Shown: piece by piece, positions 13,392 to 25,465 of the stretch | Layout of the letters: each line of letters starts with the position of its first letter | How positions within the stretch are numbered: position 1 is the stretch's first letter | Source of the DNA: Ecdyonurus torrentis | Taxonomy: Eukaryota > Arthropoda > Insecta > Ephemeroptera > Heptageniidae | Length of the DNA stretch: 64,000 nt | Direction: 5' to 3' | NCBI GenBank assembly: GCA_949318235.1 | Contig: CASGGR010000026.1 | Span: 493,744 to 557,743, forward strand | Made by a program: the position numbers and the translations under genes | Notes under the pieces: generated by a model | The model's database searches: none | Told to the model about the DNA's origin: nothing | What the model saw: only the letters and a program-made list of their open reading frames with translations

Positions 13392-14460
13392 ATATGCTAC
13401 GAACACGTGGCGTTGACTGCCATTATTAGTAAAAAAAGCATCAACCCTAACATCCCTGCGTAATAAAATGTAAAATCGATTTAACATAATTACGTTTAAG
13501 GACAGCCGTCATTCTTATCCCCTTTTCTTAGCGCAGCGATAAGAGCTTGGACAATGCAAACTTTATGGACGCTATCGCAGGGGTGGGATAAGAATTGCGA
13601 TAAGAAACGACCGCTGTCCTGATTATATATTTTTTCTTACCTCAGCAATCTCAGCATGTATATTGTCAGCAGATTCTTCTAGATGATCTTATAAGCTACT
13701 CGAAGATTAGCCGGTAACGTCCGTTCTTTACGGATGTGTAAACGACACGATGTGCCTGGGCCTGGTGCCTATCAAGTATCAACTTAGTAGCTGGCAGAAG
13801 CATAGGCCAAACTACCAATGAAAGAGCCGGGCTTCTCAACCCGGTGCTACGAGCCGGCTACGAGCACGACAGAGCGCTTTTGTTCCGTGACAGTGATGCC
13901 AAATTGGTAAAATGTTTTTCTGTGCAATGTTGTTTGAATTCCGTAAGGGAAAGGGGGAAATTCAGAGTAAAAACGCAATTGAAGGGGGAATTTTTTTAGC
14001 TGATCTGAAAAAAAAAAAAAACACTACACTATTTCCACTTCACTTTAACTATGACCTATGGTCAATATGTCCTCCTCTGCACCGCACTCCACGTGGTAAA
14101 CGATTATGAAAATGCATATACGACTATGAAGCCGGTGCCTGGTAGTAACAAATTAGTGGAAAACGAAGACAATAGGTTTACAAAGGAGAAGTGGTTAAAA
14201 GGAAGACGGAAAGACAAGAATTAACGGCACAATAGGAAAGTTTACAGGCACCGGCATAGGTATCGATGCATAATACTCGCCATCTTGCGCGAAACCTCGC
14301 CAAGAACAGCATTGAATACACAGCTGATTTCTCTATGACGTCACAACCAAAAAACAAAAGCGAAATGCCAATTATGGCGCCAACCATTCTTCTTCATTTG
14401 ATTTTCTTTACTGCATGGAACAACTACTTTTGGTTCACAAAAGCATCATTTTACCTGTAA
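13392..14460 (-). promoter_or_regulatory. Block B1: non-repetitive, GC-richer, promoter-like region shared with B2
   Basis: It opens with atgctacgaacacgtggcg, almost identical to 34400. It then shares long patches with B2 (cttataagcta, aggccaaac, agccggg, cagtgatgccaaat). It is clearly less AT-rich than its surroundings. On the minus strand a TATA-like cttataag (13688-13695) lies about 50 bases before a conserved splice donor GAG|GTAAGA (donor GT at 13640-13639). The left end of gene 1 exon 1 has a matching acceptor at about 3545. The part right of 13920 has no B2 counterpart and includes a CRE-like tgacgtca near 14337. The promoter role is inferred from conservation between diverged copies. 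Confidence 0.4.
13499..13620. mobile_element. Small inverted-repeat element (MITE) inside B1
   Basis: 122 bases run between AGGACAGCCGTC and the inverted GACCGCTGTCCT, with imperfect arms (attcttatcccc / gggataagaatt). The matching stretch of B2 (near 34520) lacks it. The target duplication is not clear. Confidence 0.6.
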
Positions 14461-14937
14461 TAGCGATATCGTTAATCTTAAATATTTTTTATTTACTTTA
14501 GTTTTTATATTTGTAAGGGAATCAAAATAAATTGTCTAGCTTACAGGACTTAAATCATATTCTCAACGTAGCATTCCACAAAATACACAAATGCACCCTT
14601 GCAAGTTTTTATATCAATTTTTAATATTATTATTATTATTATTTGATGTTAAGTAACCAATTTAAATTAATTATGGAACATGTAAGGCAAGATGATTCAA
14701 CCAAAAAAATTCAAAAATATTATGCCTATAAGAGGGAGCTTTTTATTCCAAAAAAAATACCTAAATTTTATAATATTATTTACTTGCAGGTTGATATGTA
14801 ACTTTTTTTAATTACTCAAATAACATTATCGGCCAAAAATGTTAATATAAAATAAAACAGGAAAACATATATTTTTTTATACACATACCATCACATCCTT
14901 GTTAAAAAAATATATATTTTTCCGATATTTTGTTATT
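14461..14937. repeat. Inverted-orientation copy of the array unit
   Basis: Blocks such as aacatgtaaggcaagatga and tataagagggagctttt are the reverse complement of the array 1 blocks (aaagctccct, tgccctacatgtt). Related copies are near 35210, 42240 and 43540. I see no gene. Confidence 0.7.
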
Positions 14938-14945
14938 CATTATGG

Positions 14946-15866
14946 CAGGGTTTCTCAACCTTTTTGAGCTGCGGAGCACTTTTGGGAGTAAGGAGAGCTC
15001 ACGGAGCACTGGGGGGTTTGGGGGCGTAGCACCCCAAAAAAGCCCGCCGCAGGCGCGATTTTTTTGTCCAACCACGTGACCGTTTTTTAGGCAATTTAAG
15101 TGAATTTAAGTGAACATAATTTCAAGAAGATTAACATTCACCCCATTAAAAACCCTAGCTAAAATTACAGCTTTAAATTTTACAAATATAATGGAATCAA
15201 GGAAAAAATTAAGTAATAAATTTGTAACTGCAGAGCAGAAATTGTATGGTTAATTGAAAAATAATAAAATAAATTGTTTTTAAAAGCGTAATTTTAAACA
15301 TTTTTGAACTATTTTACGATTTTAAATGTAATTTTGAGAAATAATATTTTTCTGAAAATATTCGGTATATAGAACTGTCACAAATACTGCCTCCTGTTAA
15401 AAAAAAAAAAAAAAAAAATCAAAACGATTCTGTCAAAAAATTGAAAAATTTACTTGAATTTATATTTTGGAAAACTAAGGCTGCTTAGAAAATACAATAC
15501 TGTCCTAAGTTTCAACCTTCAGTATTTACTGAAAGTTTAAACTAGGGACCTTAATAATTTTCAAAACTAAAATAATGTAACTAAAATTAATAAAATTGTT
15601 AATAATACATTAACTGTCATTAACAGGTATTCTTCAGAAACACAATATTCATAAAAATTGAGACGTTTTGTACTGTATTGTTTAAAAATTATGAACATAA
15701 TTATATTTTTTTCTTCTTTTCTTTCTTTCTTTTTTTCTTTTTTTTTCCTCCCTTTTTTTCTCCTTTTTTTTTTTTTTTTTTTTTTTGACTTTCTAAATTC
15801 TGGGGAGCACCTGAAACCATCTCGCGGAGCACTAGTGCTCCGCTGAGCACCGGTTGAGAAACCCTG
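14946..15866. mobile_element. Non-autonomous hAT element with 8-bp target duplication
   Basis: The ends are CAGGGTTTCTCAACC and its exact inverse GGTTGAGAAACCCTG. Both sides carry the 8-bp duplication cattatgg (14938-14945 and 15867-15874). Subterminal gcggagcac motifs are repeated at both ends. The related repeat copy near 35478 has a single uninterrupted tcattatgg, an empty site. There is no transposase; the interior holds A-runs and T-runs only. Confidence 0.92.
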
Positions 15867-15907
15867 CATTATGGCAATTAGTTCCTAATTAATTTTGCTT
15901 AATATAG

Positions 15908-18900
15908 CCTGTTGCACAACAACGTTCTAGGAACGTTCGTTTAACGTTTTTTTGGGTACAAAAATTGATTCCACTTAGGTTCCGTTGAACGGTCTATGTA
16001 CCTAAATAGTGTCTCAAAAAGGTACCTTTATAGAACCGTTCAAATTGCAACCGTCTTGAACTTCGTGGAACCATTATTATATTTGGCAGGCTTGCAGATT
16101 GTTCCTTGCAGATTTTGAGCTTTTTATGACTTAACCTTAGTATTCCCTATTTAGTTTCATACTTTGCACTCAATGTGACTCCTTTTTCTCAATCGGAACA
16201 GAAGTGGAACCAACCTTGTACTTTCAGGGAACCATTATATTTATAACAATTAACCCGTGATTGTTATCATTGGTAGGTGGGTACGTATATAGTCATAATA
16301 TTGTTCTCGGACATTACAAAAACCACCTGCAATACAGTATAGATAACAAAGCAGTACAGTCCTCAAGCCCCTGCTTCCAGTGATAGGTGGGTACGTGTAG
16401 TCATTATACTAGCCTCGGACATCACCAAAACCATCTGCAATACATTAATAGATACCATTGCAGTATAGTCCTGAAGTCCCTGCTATCAATGGTAGTTGGG
16501 TACATGTAGTCATTATATTAGCCTCGGACATCACCAAAACCATCTGCAATACATTAATAGATACCATTGCAGTATAGTCCTCAAGTCCCTGCTATCAATG
16601 GTAGTTGGGTACATGTAGTCATTATATTAGTCTCGGACATCACCAAAACCGCTATCAATGGTAGTTGGGTACATGTAGTCATTATATTAGCCTCGGACAT
16701 CACCAAAACCTTCTGCAATACATTAGATGCCATTGCAGTATAGTCCTGAAGTCCCTGCTATCAGTGATACGTGGGTACGTGTAGTCATTATACTTACCTC
16801 GGACATCACCAAAACCATCTGCAATACATTAGATACCATTGCAGTATAGTCCTGAAGTCCCTGCTATCAATGGTAGTTGGGTACATGTAGTCATTATATT
16901 AGCCTCGGACATCATCAAAACCATCTGCAATACATTAGATAACATTGCAGTAAAGTCCTGAAGTCCCTGCTATCAGTGATAGGTGGGTACGTGTAGTCAT
17001 TATACTAACCTCGGACATCACCAAAACCTTCTGCAATACATTAGATGCTATTGCAGTACAGTCCTCAAGTCCCTGCTATCAGTGATAGGTGGGTACATGT
17101 AGTCATTATATTAGCCTCGGACATCACCAAAACCATCTGCAATACATTAGATAACATTGCAGTATAGTCCTGAAGTCCCTGCTAGCAGTTGTGCATGGTT
17201 ACGTAAAGTCATAACATTGCTCCGGACATCAGAAATATACCCTACGTATAAATCCAGTGCTGTACTGGTGTTGTTGATACCATTAGTCATATGACCCCTC
17301 GGCAAAGATGTAGCATAATGGCACTGCAAAATACAAAAAATTACTTGATAAAAATAATGCTGCAGGTATAACCCATACTTTACTTGAGTATGTATATGAA
17401 GATTCTCGAGCCAGGGCACAGTCAGTTCAGGTCAGGTGTATTCCTATCATCATCATCAAAGGCGGCTAGCTGACCTAAAACATAAAGTAAACATATTCAT
17501 CAGTAAAACGGATAAAATGCATGGTTTTTATTTTTATGTTACAGTTTAATTTTACCCCGTTTGGACACAATTATTATGATAATTTTTTACCTTTATAGCA
17601 TATTGCGGTTATACATTTATCAATTATAAAATATATTAACATACCTTTACGTTTAAACGCTGACTAATTATCCTTTACCTAAATTTGTAGCAAGTATTAT
17701 ACCATATACATTTGAGATTCATTGCTGAAAAATTTTACAAAATACATAATATGTTCCTTTCAAACAAAAATATGTATTTAATACCTTCAATCAAAGTTCA
17801 GATATATATTTAATATCAAAAAATACAAAAACTAAATAAACAAACACGAACATTTACATACATAGAATAACATCACAAATCAGTTTTAAATAAAAGTAGG
17901 TCAATACGTACCGGTATACCTGTAATATATAGTAAACAAACACTCAAAATCACACAGTAAATCTGTACTCACAATTTCACAAAAAAATAAAAAATAACGT
18001 CAAAATATATAAAGCGCTACGAACCTTAAGAAATCTGAAACAAAACACAGATTACAATGCACAAAATTCATATATAAAACATATACATTTATACAGGTCA
18101 TAGAAAAATAATATGTACAAAACATACAGTTTAGGAAGCAAAATATTACGTATATCACTTCAAATTAACATGATACACACTTAAAATATATCACTTCATA
18201 AAATAAAAAAGACAGTTACTTACTTACATAAGGTAAAACTTACAAAAGTGACCTCAAAATTTCATAAAATCTTCCTCGCGGCAGCTTATAAAAAAGTTTG
18301 CATCGCCAAATCGTCCATACTTTTCCTCGACAGCAAATGCAGAGCAAACGTTCTCAATGTCATGAAACAAAAAACAAAGAGCTCATTAACAACTTGATAT
18401 ATTTACATCATGCAGAACAATAGTTTGTTTCAATTTACCTGTCGTAATTCGGAAAGATAAAGAAAAAAACAGCATCTCATGTCATGTATGTACAGTACAC
18501 TGGTGCAATGTTGACACTCGGCGGCAATGACAATTCCGAGCAAATGGCGGTGGTGCTACCGTCCGTGACGTCACAAAATAAATATTTACCGCAAAATTTT
18601 TTAAAACTATTTTACAAATGTGGATTTTTATAGAAAGTTTTATAATTAAAAGTATAATTTATGTGCAAAAATATTATATAACATTTTTTTTTTAAATAAC
18701 CACTGAAAGCATTGATAGATAAAAAAAATTACATAATATTTTGTATTTTTATTGAATTAATTTGCATGTAAAATATTGATATTTTTAGATCAAAGTCACT
18801 ATAAAAGTCTTAATTGACAATTTTTATTAACATCAAAACTGTATGTTATTACTTGTGGTAAAAATAAAGGCAATTATCCAAAGTTAAAAACCTTCGTTCC

Positions 18901-19163
18901 GAAATGGTTCCCAGCCCAGGCCGTTCAGTTTGAACCAATAGCTCGACAAAAATGATTTTCTTTGAAATTATACCTAAAAAAATGAAAATTAATATAAAAT
19001 TTTATAATTTTTTCATAATTAAAATTTTTTGGGCCAATTTACAATAAAAACTCAAATTCTTAAAAAAAACATTGGTTCGGTTTTGGTTCCACTTTAGTTC
19101 AGGAACGGCTTGTCCCAATATGTACCCAGATGGAACCAAATGCTGCACCATTCGTGCAACAGG
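15908..19163. mobile_element. 3.3-kb non-autonomous element with short terminal inverted repeats
   Basis: It starts CCTGTTGCAC and ends GTGCAACAGG. The inner ends share ggttcc/ggaacc-rich inverted stretches (near 15960-16070 and 18890-19140). The paralogous stretch near 35520 continues from the sequence left of the element to that right of it, so this is an insertion. The target duplication is not clear. No transposase is seen; it carries the minisatellite at 16255-17230 and a CRE-like gtgacgtcac near 18567. Confidence 0.6.
16255..17230. repeat. Minisatellite of about 105-115 bp units
   Basis: About nine units carry gtgggtacgtgtagtcatta, cctcggacatcaccaaaacc and ctgcaatacattagat blocks. One unit near 16660 has an internal deletion. 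The short open frame it creates (17147-17419) is not a gene. Confidence 0.9.
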
Positions 19164-20560
19164 GTTGCTGTGATATCAAAATAATTTAATTTTTAGCAAA
19201 AGTTTATAATTAAAAAAATATTTGTAAGAGTTATATATTGCAATATCTGTTTTTTTGTATGTTTTTTTTTATTTCCCATTAAATAGTTCCCAATATCTGG
19301 ACAACTAAATTTGGGAGTGATGCAGGGGATCAGCATTGGGAATCTTAAATTTAATTATATTAAAAAAATTAAATCAACAAAAATGCAATATATAAATAGT
19401 TTAATTTTTAAAAAAATGACAAAATTTTTGAGTTAACTGACCACAAGAAAAACCAGACGTTTTCTCTAGAAAAATTGCAAATTTTAAAATTTATTTAATT
19501 GGTTGCATAGTTGCATATTTTATAATGTATCTTAAATTAGCATTTTCAAAGTATATTTTTACAGACAATAAATTTATCGAGGTGTTTTGATAATGTTTCT
19601 TCATTTGTATAGTAACAAAATATAAAAATAAGTTTTAGCTTTGGTTGTGAAGTTCCTCTCCATTAAATGCTGATTTTTTATACCCGAAATACCTAGAACA
19701 AATTCTCTTCAAAGCTCGTTTTCTACTTTGCTACTGTACGAGACGCCTTAAGTTTACTATTTTTTAACAAATAATAATTGCAGACAATAAAAGAGTTCCT
19801 ATTTAGGAACAATTTATCGTTATGTACATAATTATACTAAAAAACATGTAACTTTATTTTTTTTTATGTAATAAATACATTAAAGATTTAATTTCAATTT
19901 TTTTTTGAAATACCCAATTCTTAAAGAAATTTTAAACAGTTTTAAATTTCATAAATTTTTTTTAAAATATATTTTATTTTCCTAATTAATAGTTCCCATG
20001 TTTAGACTACTATGTTCGGGATTGAACCAGGGGATTTGCATTCGGAATCCCAAATTTTATTAAATTTGATTTATTTTTCAAATCTACATAAATACAATAT
20101 TAATTATAGTTTATTTAAAAAAGAAAAAAAAATAGGGTTAAATGACCACAAGAAAAACAAGACGTTTTCCCCAGAGTAATGTACAAATATTATTTAATTT
20201 ATTTTATTGTGGCATATACTTTATGATGTAATTTAAATGAGAATTTGCTTATTATATTTTTACAAACAACAAATATATTGAGGTAGTTTCATCATGTGTC
20301 TTCTATTGTACGATATCAAAATATAAAAATAATTTTTTAAGCTTTGGTTGTGAAGTTCCTCTTCACAAAATACTGATTTTTTTACCGTAAATAACATGCA
20401 CAAATTCTCTTAAAAACTAGTTTTCTAATTTGCTACTGTACGAGACGCCTTGAGTGTACTGTTCTTATCAAAGTATGAATTAAGACAATATAAAAAAGGT
20501 CCTATTTGGGATTAATTTATCGTTATATTTTGTTTCGATAAATCCTATTTTTTTGTAAAC
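19164..20560. repeat. Two inverted-orientation units of about 700 bp
   Basis: The block gttcccaatatctgg...gggagtga near 19286 recurs in altered form near 19991. The block tttgctactgtacgagacgcctt occurs near 19725 and 20435. These are diverged relatives of the 730-bp satellite at 36360-45540. I see no gene. Confidence 0.7.
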
Positions 20561-21330
20561 GCTCCTAAATTATAACGGTCCACTTATTATTAAACTCAAT
20601 TCGACTACCACCGTGTACATTGTATGGTAATTTATCGTCTGATTGTATCATACACTTTCGCATTTTTACTTCAATGAAAACAGTAAACTCACGGTAGCAT
20701 GTACCATGGCAAATTCGAAGATGAAATGTGAAGAGCATTTAAACCATTTTTATTAGTACATAAATGAATGATTGAAGGCACGCTGCTTACCAGATAGTAA
20801 TAAAAAAGAAACATAAAGTGATAAAATGAAAAAAAAAGACAATGAATGAAGTTAAACAAGAAGAAAAAATGAAAAATAAAATCAAAAGTAATTTTATTCA
20901 AAATTTCTTGCTTTTTCTCTGTATAATTGTATTTATTAAGCATGAGTATTACAAGCCAATGTTTCATATAATTGTGCATTATATGACTTCATACATACTA
21001 TGACTTCACTTCATATATCGATAAAAATAGTAAACTCACTGCATCTTTTTTCGAAGCAAATTGGAAGAGGAGATTTAAAGATATTTAGCGACAGTATTTT
21101 AGTAACAGTAAAAATATACAACATTTTAAAGAGAAAAACTTCACGACTAAAGCTGAAGCACATTTATGTACACTGATAATATACAAACATTTAAAAATGT
21201 GGCATGTACTAATTTTATATACCAACATATGCAATATCATGAAGTTTCTATCATCAAAATACAATTTTGTTGTCTCCAATATCCTCACAAATTAAGTAAA
21301 CAAAAATAAATAGCATAAAAAAATAATAAT
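20561..21330. other. AT-rich spacer without a recognisable gene
   Basis: It contains fragments of the inverted repeat units (atcgataaaaatagtaaactcac near 21018, also near 20670). Short frames here have no family signature. Confidence 0.5.
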
Positions 21331-22020
21331 TATAATACAACATTAGTCGAATAGAATTTTAAATATAATATTTGACCAAATTACGTAAAACCAAATATAA
21401 ACGAATTATAAAATGGATTATTTACATAAATCATCATAATAATTTTTGATCCATTAGAACTTGATATCCATTACAGAACCAAAAATTAACAAAATAAAAA
21501 AAAAGAATATAACATTAGTCGAATAGAATTTTAAATTTAATATTTGACTAAATTACGTAAAACCAAATATAAAAAAATTATAAAATAAATACTTTACATA
21601 AATCAGCATACTAATTTTTGGTCAATTAGAACTTGAAATTCATTAAGTAACCAAAAATAAACAGAAAAAAAAAGGAAACAATAATATAACCATAGTCGAA
21701 TAAAATTTTAAATTCAATATTTGACCAAATTACATACTACCAATATGAACAAATTATAAAATAAATACTTAACATAAATCATCAAATTAATTTTTGGTTC
21801 ATTAGAACTTGAAATCCATTAAGTAACCAAAAATAAACAGAATAAAAAAAAAAGAATAATATAACATTACGCAAATAGAATTTTAAATTCAATATTCGAC
21901 CAACTTACGTATATGCAAATATGAAAAATTTATAAAATGGATAATTTTACATAAATTATTATATTTAACCTTAGTCCATTTTAACTAAAGAAAATAATAT
22001 AAAAAGATCAAGAAAAATTT
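21330..22020. repeat. Tandem repeat of about 175 bp, four units, next to the gene 2 3' end
   Basis: The block tagtcgaatagaattttaaat recurs near 21345, 21516, 21692 and 21866. Each is followed by atttgacca...ttataaaatggat and gaacttgaaatccatta. It begins about 160 bases after the gene 2 stop codon. Confidence 0.75.
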
Positions 22021-22177
22021 AAATAGAAGAACATTATATGAATACTAGTTACGAATAGTTGATGCAATTTGAGGGCTCAAAGTTAAAATAAGCCGTTAAT
22101 ATTGGTAAATAATAGTACATAATATATATTGATAAATATATTTCAACAATTATTTATATTACAATTTACGGAACAAA

Positions 22178-23206
22178 TTATGTTATCTGCATATTTTTAC
22201 AATTTTTGTTTCCACAATTACATTTGAATGTTTGCCTATCACCAAGCGATACAAAGATTTCTTCACCACTTCTGATTTCTCTGATAGTTTGTACACCGAC
22301 CTTATTTTTCGATACGTCCAAGAGCTATAACATGATTATTATATTAGTTGCATGGCAGTTTTCTTATAAAGTAATGTTAAGATATTTACCTTACAGTTTG
22401 GAGCACAACTGTAATTCACAAATGCTATGGGACCGAGCACCAGAACAGGTCCAACAATATCATTTACAGTCATGACAGCAAAATCTCTTCTTGTAGCACA
22501 CAAAAATAGAACATCATCGTCTGAGAGTTTGACTGTACTTCCGTTCAGATTTGGAATAATAAAGTCCTTCTGCCTAAAAAAAGCACAATTATTTTGATAG
22601 TATATACTTATATATGTATATTTATATACATATCTGTGTGTGTGTGTGTTTGTGTGTATGTAGCATTAAAACAAATCTTCACTTACAAATCTGTGCATGC
22701 TGTAACTCCTGCACTATCAGCAACATCGTTTTCATATTGCAAACAACTTTTAATTTCCACAGTATTTTCCTCAATAAGTGATTTGTAGTTCAAGACCTGC
22801 GAATTTATATAAGAAATTGTATCTCAGATATGAAAATTTTGGTAAATTTTGCTATTTACTTACGTGTTTCAAAAGTCGTTCTTCATTTCTTTCATCAAGC
22901 GCAATAGGCAAAACCAACTTTTTGACTGCATAATCGATCTCTTTTTCGTATTCACTGTCTAGTTTGCCATTTATAATACTAATTGATATATTTTCTGTGG
23001 TTTCCAAGGAACTGTTGTTAACAAGGAATATTACCTTAATACATGATGCAATCATTCAAGTTATTTTTACCTTACCGTAAATGCATCTTGTGTGTATGAA
23101 GTCTCAAATTTGTGTCCAACAGGAATTTCGTAGCAAAATCGTCGAAGAAAGAGAGAGAAAAAATTGAAATTTTTCTTCGACTCACGTCTTCATTGATTGA
23201 GGTTTT
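22178..23206 (-). CDS. Exons 7-11 of gene copy 2: SUV4-20 (KMT5B/C)-like SET domain, probably catalytically altered
   Basis: Exon 7 (23206-23076) encodes DDFATKFLLDTNLRLHTHKM, matching the N-terminal helical block of SUV4-20 enzymes, which have a D-D-x-A-T...THKM pattern. Exons 8-9 are the more variable middle. Exon 10 (22573-22390) has DFAVMTVNDIVGPVLVLG followed by GPIAFVNYSCAPNCK, the counterpart of the family's GPAAFINHDCxPNCK substrate/cofactor motif. Exon 11 (22324-22178) has GVQTIREIRSGEEIFVSLGD and the terminal FKCNCGNKNCKN cysteines, then TAA. SUV4-20 enzymes methylate histone H4 Lys20. Two canonical residues are changed: His of the NH pair is Tyr, and the catalytic Tyr before GD is missing (SLGD for YYGD-like). 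The domain may therefore bind rather than methylate; that is inference. Confidence 0.7.
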
Positions 23207-24353
23207 CTTATACACATACAATAATTTCAATATTTTTATCAAGTAAATAAATTAATAATAAATAAACAAATTCAGATTTTTTTAAAGCATATTATATTAC
23301 CTTTTCTGAGACCCAAATATCTTCCACCTCTTTGATGATTATCTTAGTTTGTCCACCATGCTCTGAAGCGAGTTTATTAACTTTGTCAACTGGGAAGCAT
23401 TGACTTTTTTCTAATTTTCTTGCTATGTTAACTGCTATTGCAATATTATTTGTTGACAACCACTTTATTCTGATTAAATTAATATAATTTTCGTTAAGTT
23501 TTGTGCCGTATGCTTTATAAATCAATTCAATAGCTGCTTCTGTTGATGGGAATTCCTTATCTCTAGGGTTACCAAATAATTTTTCCAGGTTGCAGCAAGA
23601 TTTGTCAAATACTGTACTTACTGAATAGTAAAAAAAATCAAAAATTTATTAGTCAACATTTGAATATTTGAAAACATAATACTTATGTACCCAATCTTTC
23701 AACAGTTTACCTTGTTCAGTGTTGAGTACAGTCTCCCTGAGCATTGACGCAGCATCAATTGAAGGTAACGTGTAACTTCTTTTTGCTACAATTCCAGTAT
23801 GCGCCAGATAATCAGCACAATTTTGTCGAGAACTTTCATCCATCATATTTTTAGTATATAACGATTTCCTTGAGGTCGTTATTGTTAATATGGCTTTACC
23901 TTGATTCTTTTGGTAGCGTGTTAAATGCTGAGAAATTTTTTTTTCAGGGTTGCATTTGCTGTTTATAAGAAAATTTTTAATTTCTACTGGAACTTGTTTT
24001 CTTAACATGTAATATCTGTAAATAAGGAAGAAAATCGTTTCAAAAGGAGTGAACAATTGCTCAGTAACTCAGTTTTTACTTACTCATTCAGTATTTTGTA
24101 TTCATCAGGAAGTAAAGCAACCGACACTGGTTTTGTGGTTGATGTTTTGTGCTCTACAATGTGAAAAACATATTTTCCATCTTTTGCTGATTTACCTTCT
24201 TCAAACTCTGATATTTTCATATGAGATAAAGCACTCTGTCTCTGGTAGTTTTGCATTCCCATTATAATCGTAATCACTCTAAAATGAAAATAATAATATC
24301 AAAAATAGAGTAAAAATAAGTAACAAAAACATTGCTCTTACACTCACACACAC

Positions 24354-24426
<73 letters not shown>

Positions 24427-25417
24427 TATATATAACAAAATACATTGCAAATTAATTTCCACCATAAAAATGATAAAAAGTCATATTTATGTTACAAAAT
24501 GATGGATGAAAAACTTGATTGTATTCACTATACTTATTTTGAGAAAATTTTTATAAAATTGTCAGTAACATGAATGACATGTATAAAGGAAAGTAATATT
24601 TTTAATATTTCGTAATAAAAATAACATTAAAGATGAGACGAATATAATACACAATCCAAAATACCTGATCATTGTGACCCATTCTTTTTTATGGGTATTT
24701 ATTATTGCTTTGATGTTTCCTCCTTCAGCAAAAGCATTTCTGATTACATCAGCAGCTTTGCCGAACAGTTCCTTGTCCGCAGTGTTGAATTGCTCTTTCA
24801 ATGCGCTCGCTATTTCTTCATTAGCCATGATTTGTGAAGCGTTATAGGCCTTTTGTGCAACATCTTTGGAGATATCTTTGGATACATTAGATTGATACGA
24901 ATTCAGGGTTCTAATTGCAACATTAATGGCGTTGTAAAGATCCACATCATTTTTATTAAAACCCTTATACGTTTCACAGTAGTGAAGATATTTTTTATGT
25001 TCTTTCACGTAGTTCATTAAGCTTTCACTGGCCATCTGCAACACATATTAAAAATAAAGTTAAGGTAATTGCTTATATAGTTACTTAAAAAATAGTATAC
25101 AAATTTCTTACTGAACATTTCTTTAATTCTTCAAAATATTCACGAACGTTAGTAAACTCGCATATTACATTGATGTACTTTATCTCAGCATCAGTATCTA
25201 ATGGGTTGATATTATGTTTGTTACACAAGAACATGGCCATTTTACTCATGATTGATAAGTATGTCTTGCGAGCTGATTCAGACACTTTACTCATATTTTT
25301 TAAATAATGTTCTACATAGTTAGTGTAAAGTTTACATGTTACAGGAAGTTTTTCATCTAATCCCTGCGAAGCGATTAGGGCTTTGACCGTAGAACTGTGA
25401 TGCATTGTTTTGCTTGT

Positions 25418-25465
<48 letters not shown>

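Noticed and set aside
16255..17230. CRISPR-like appearance of regularly spaced repeats
   Set aside because: The whole 105-115-bp unit is repeated with no unique spacers, in an animal genome; it is a minisatellite.
20689..20979. 96-codon frame on the minus strand
   Set aside because: It is Phe/Leu/Tyr-rich, has no family motif and is embedded in decayed repeat sequence.
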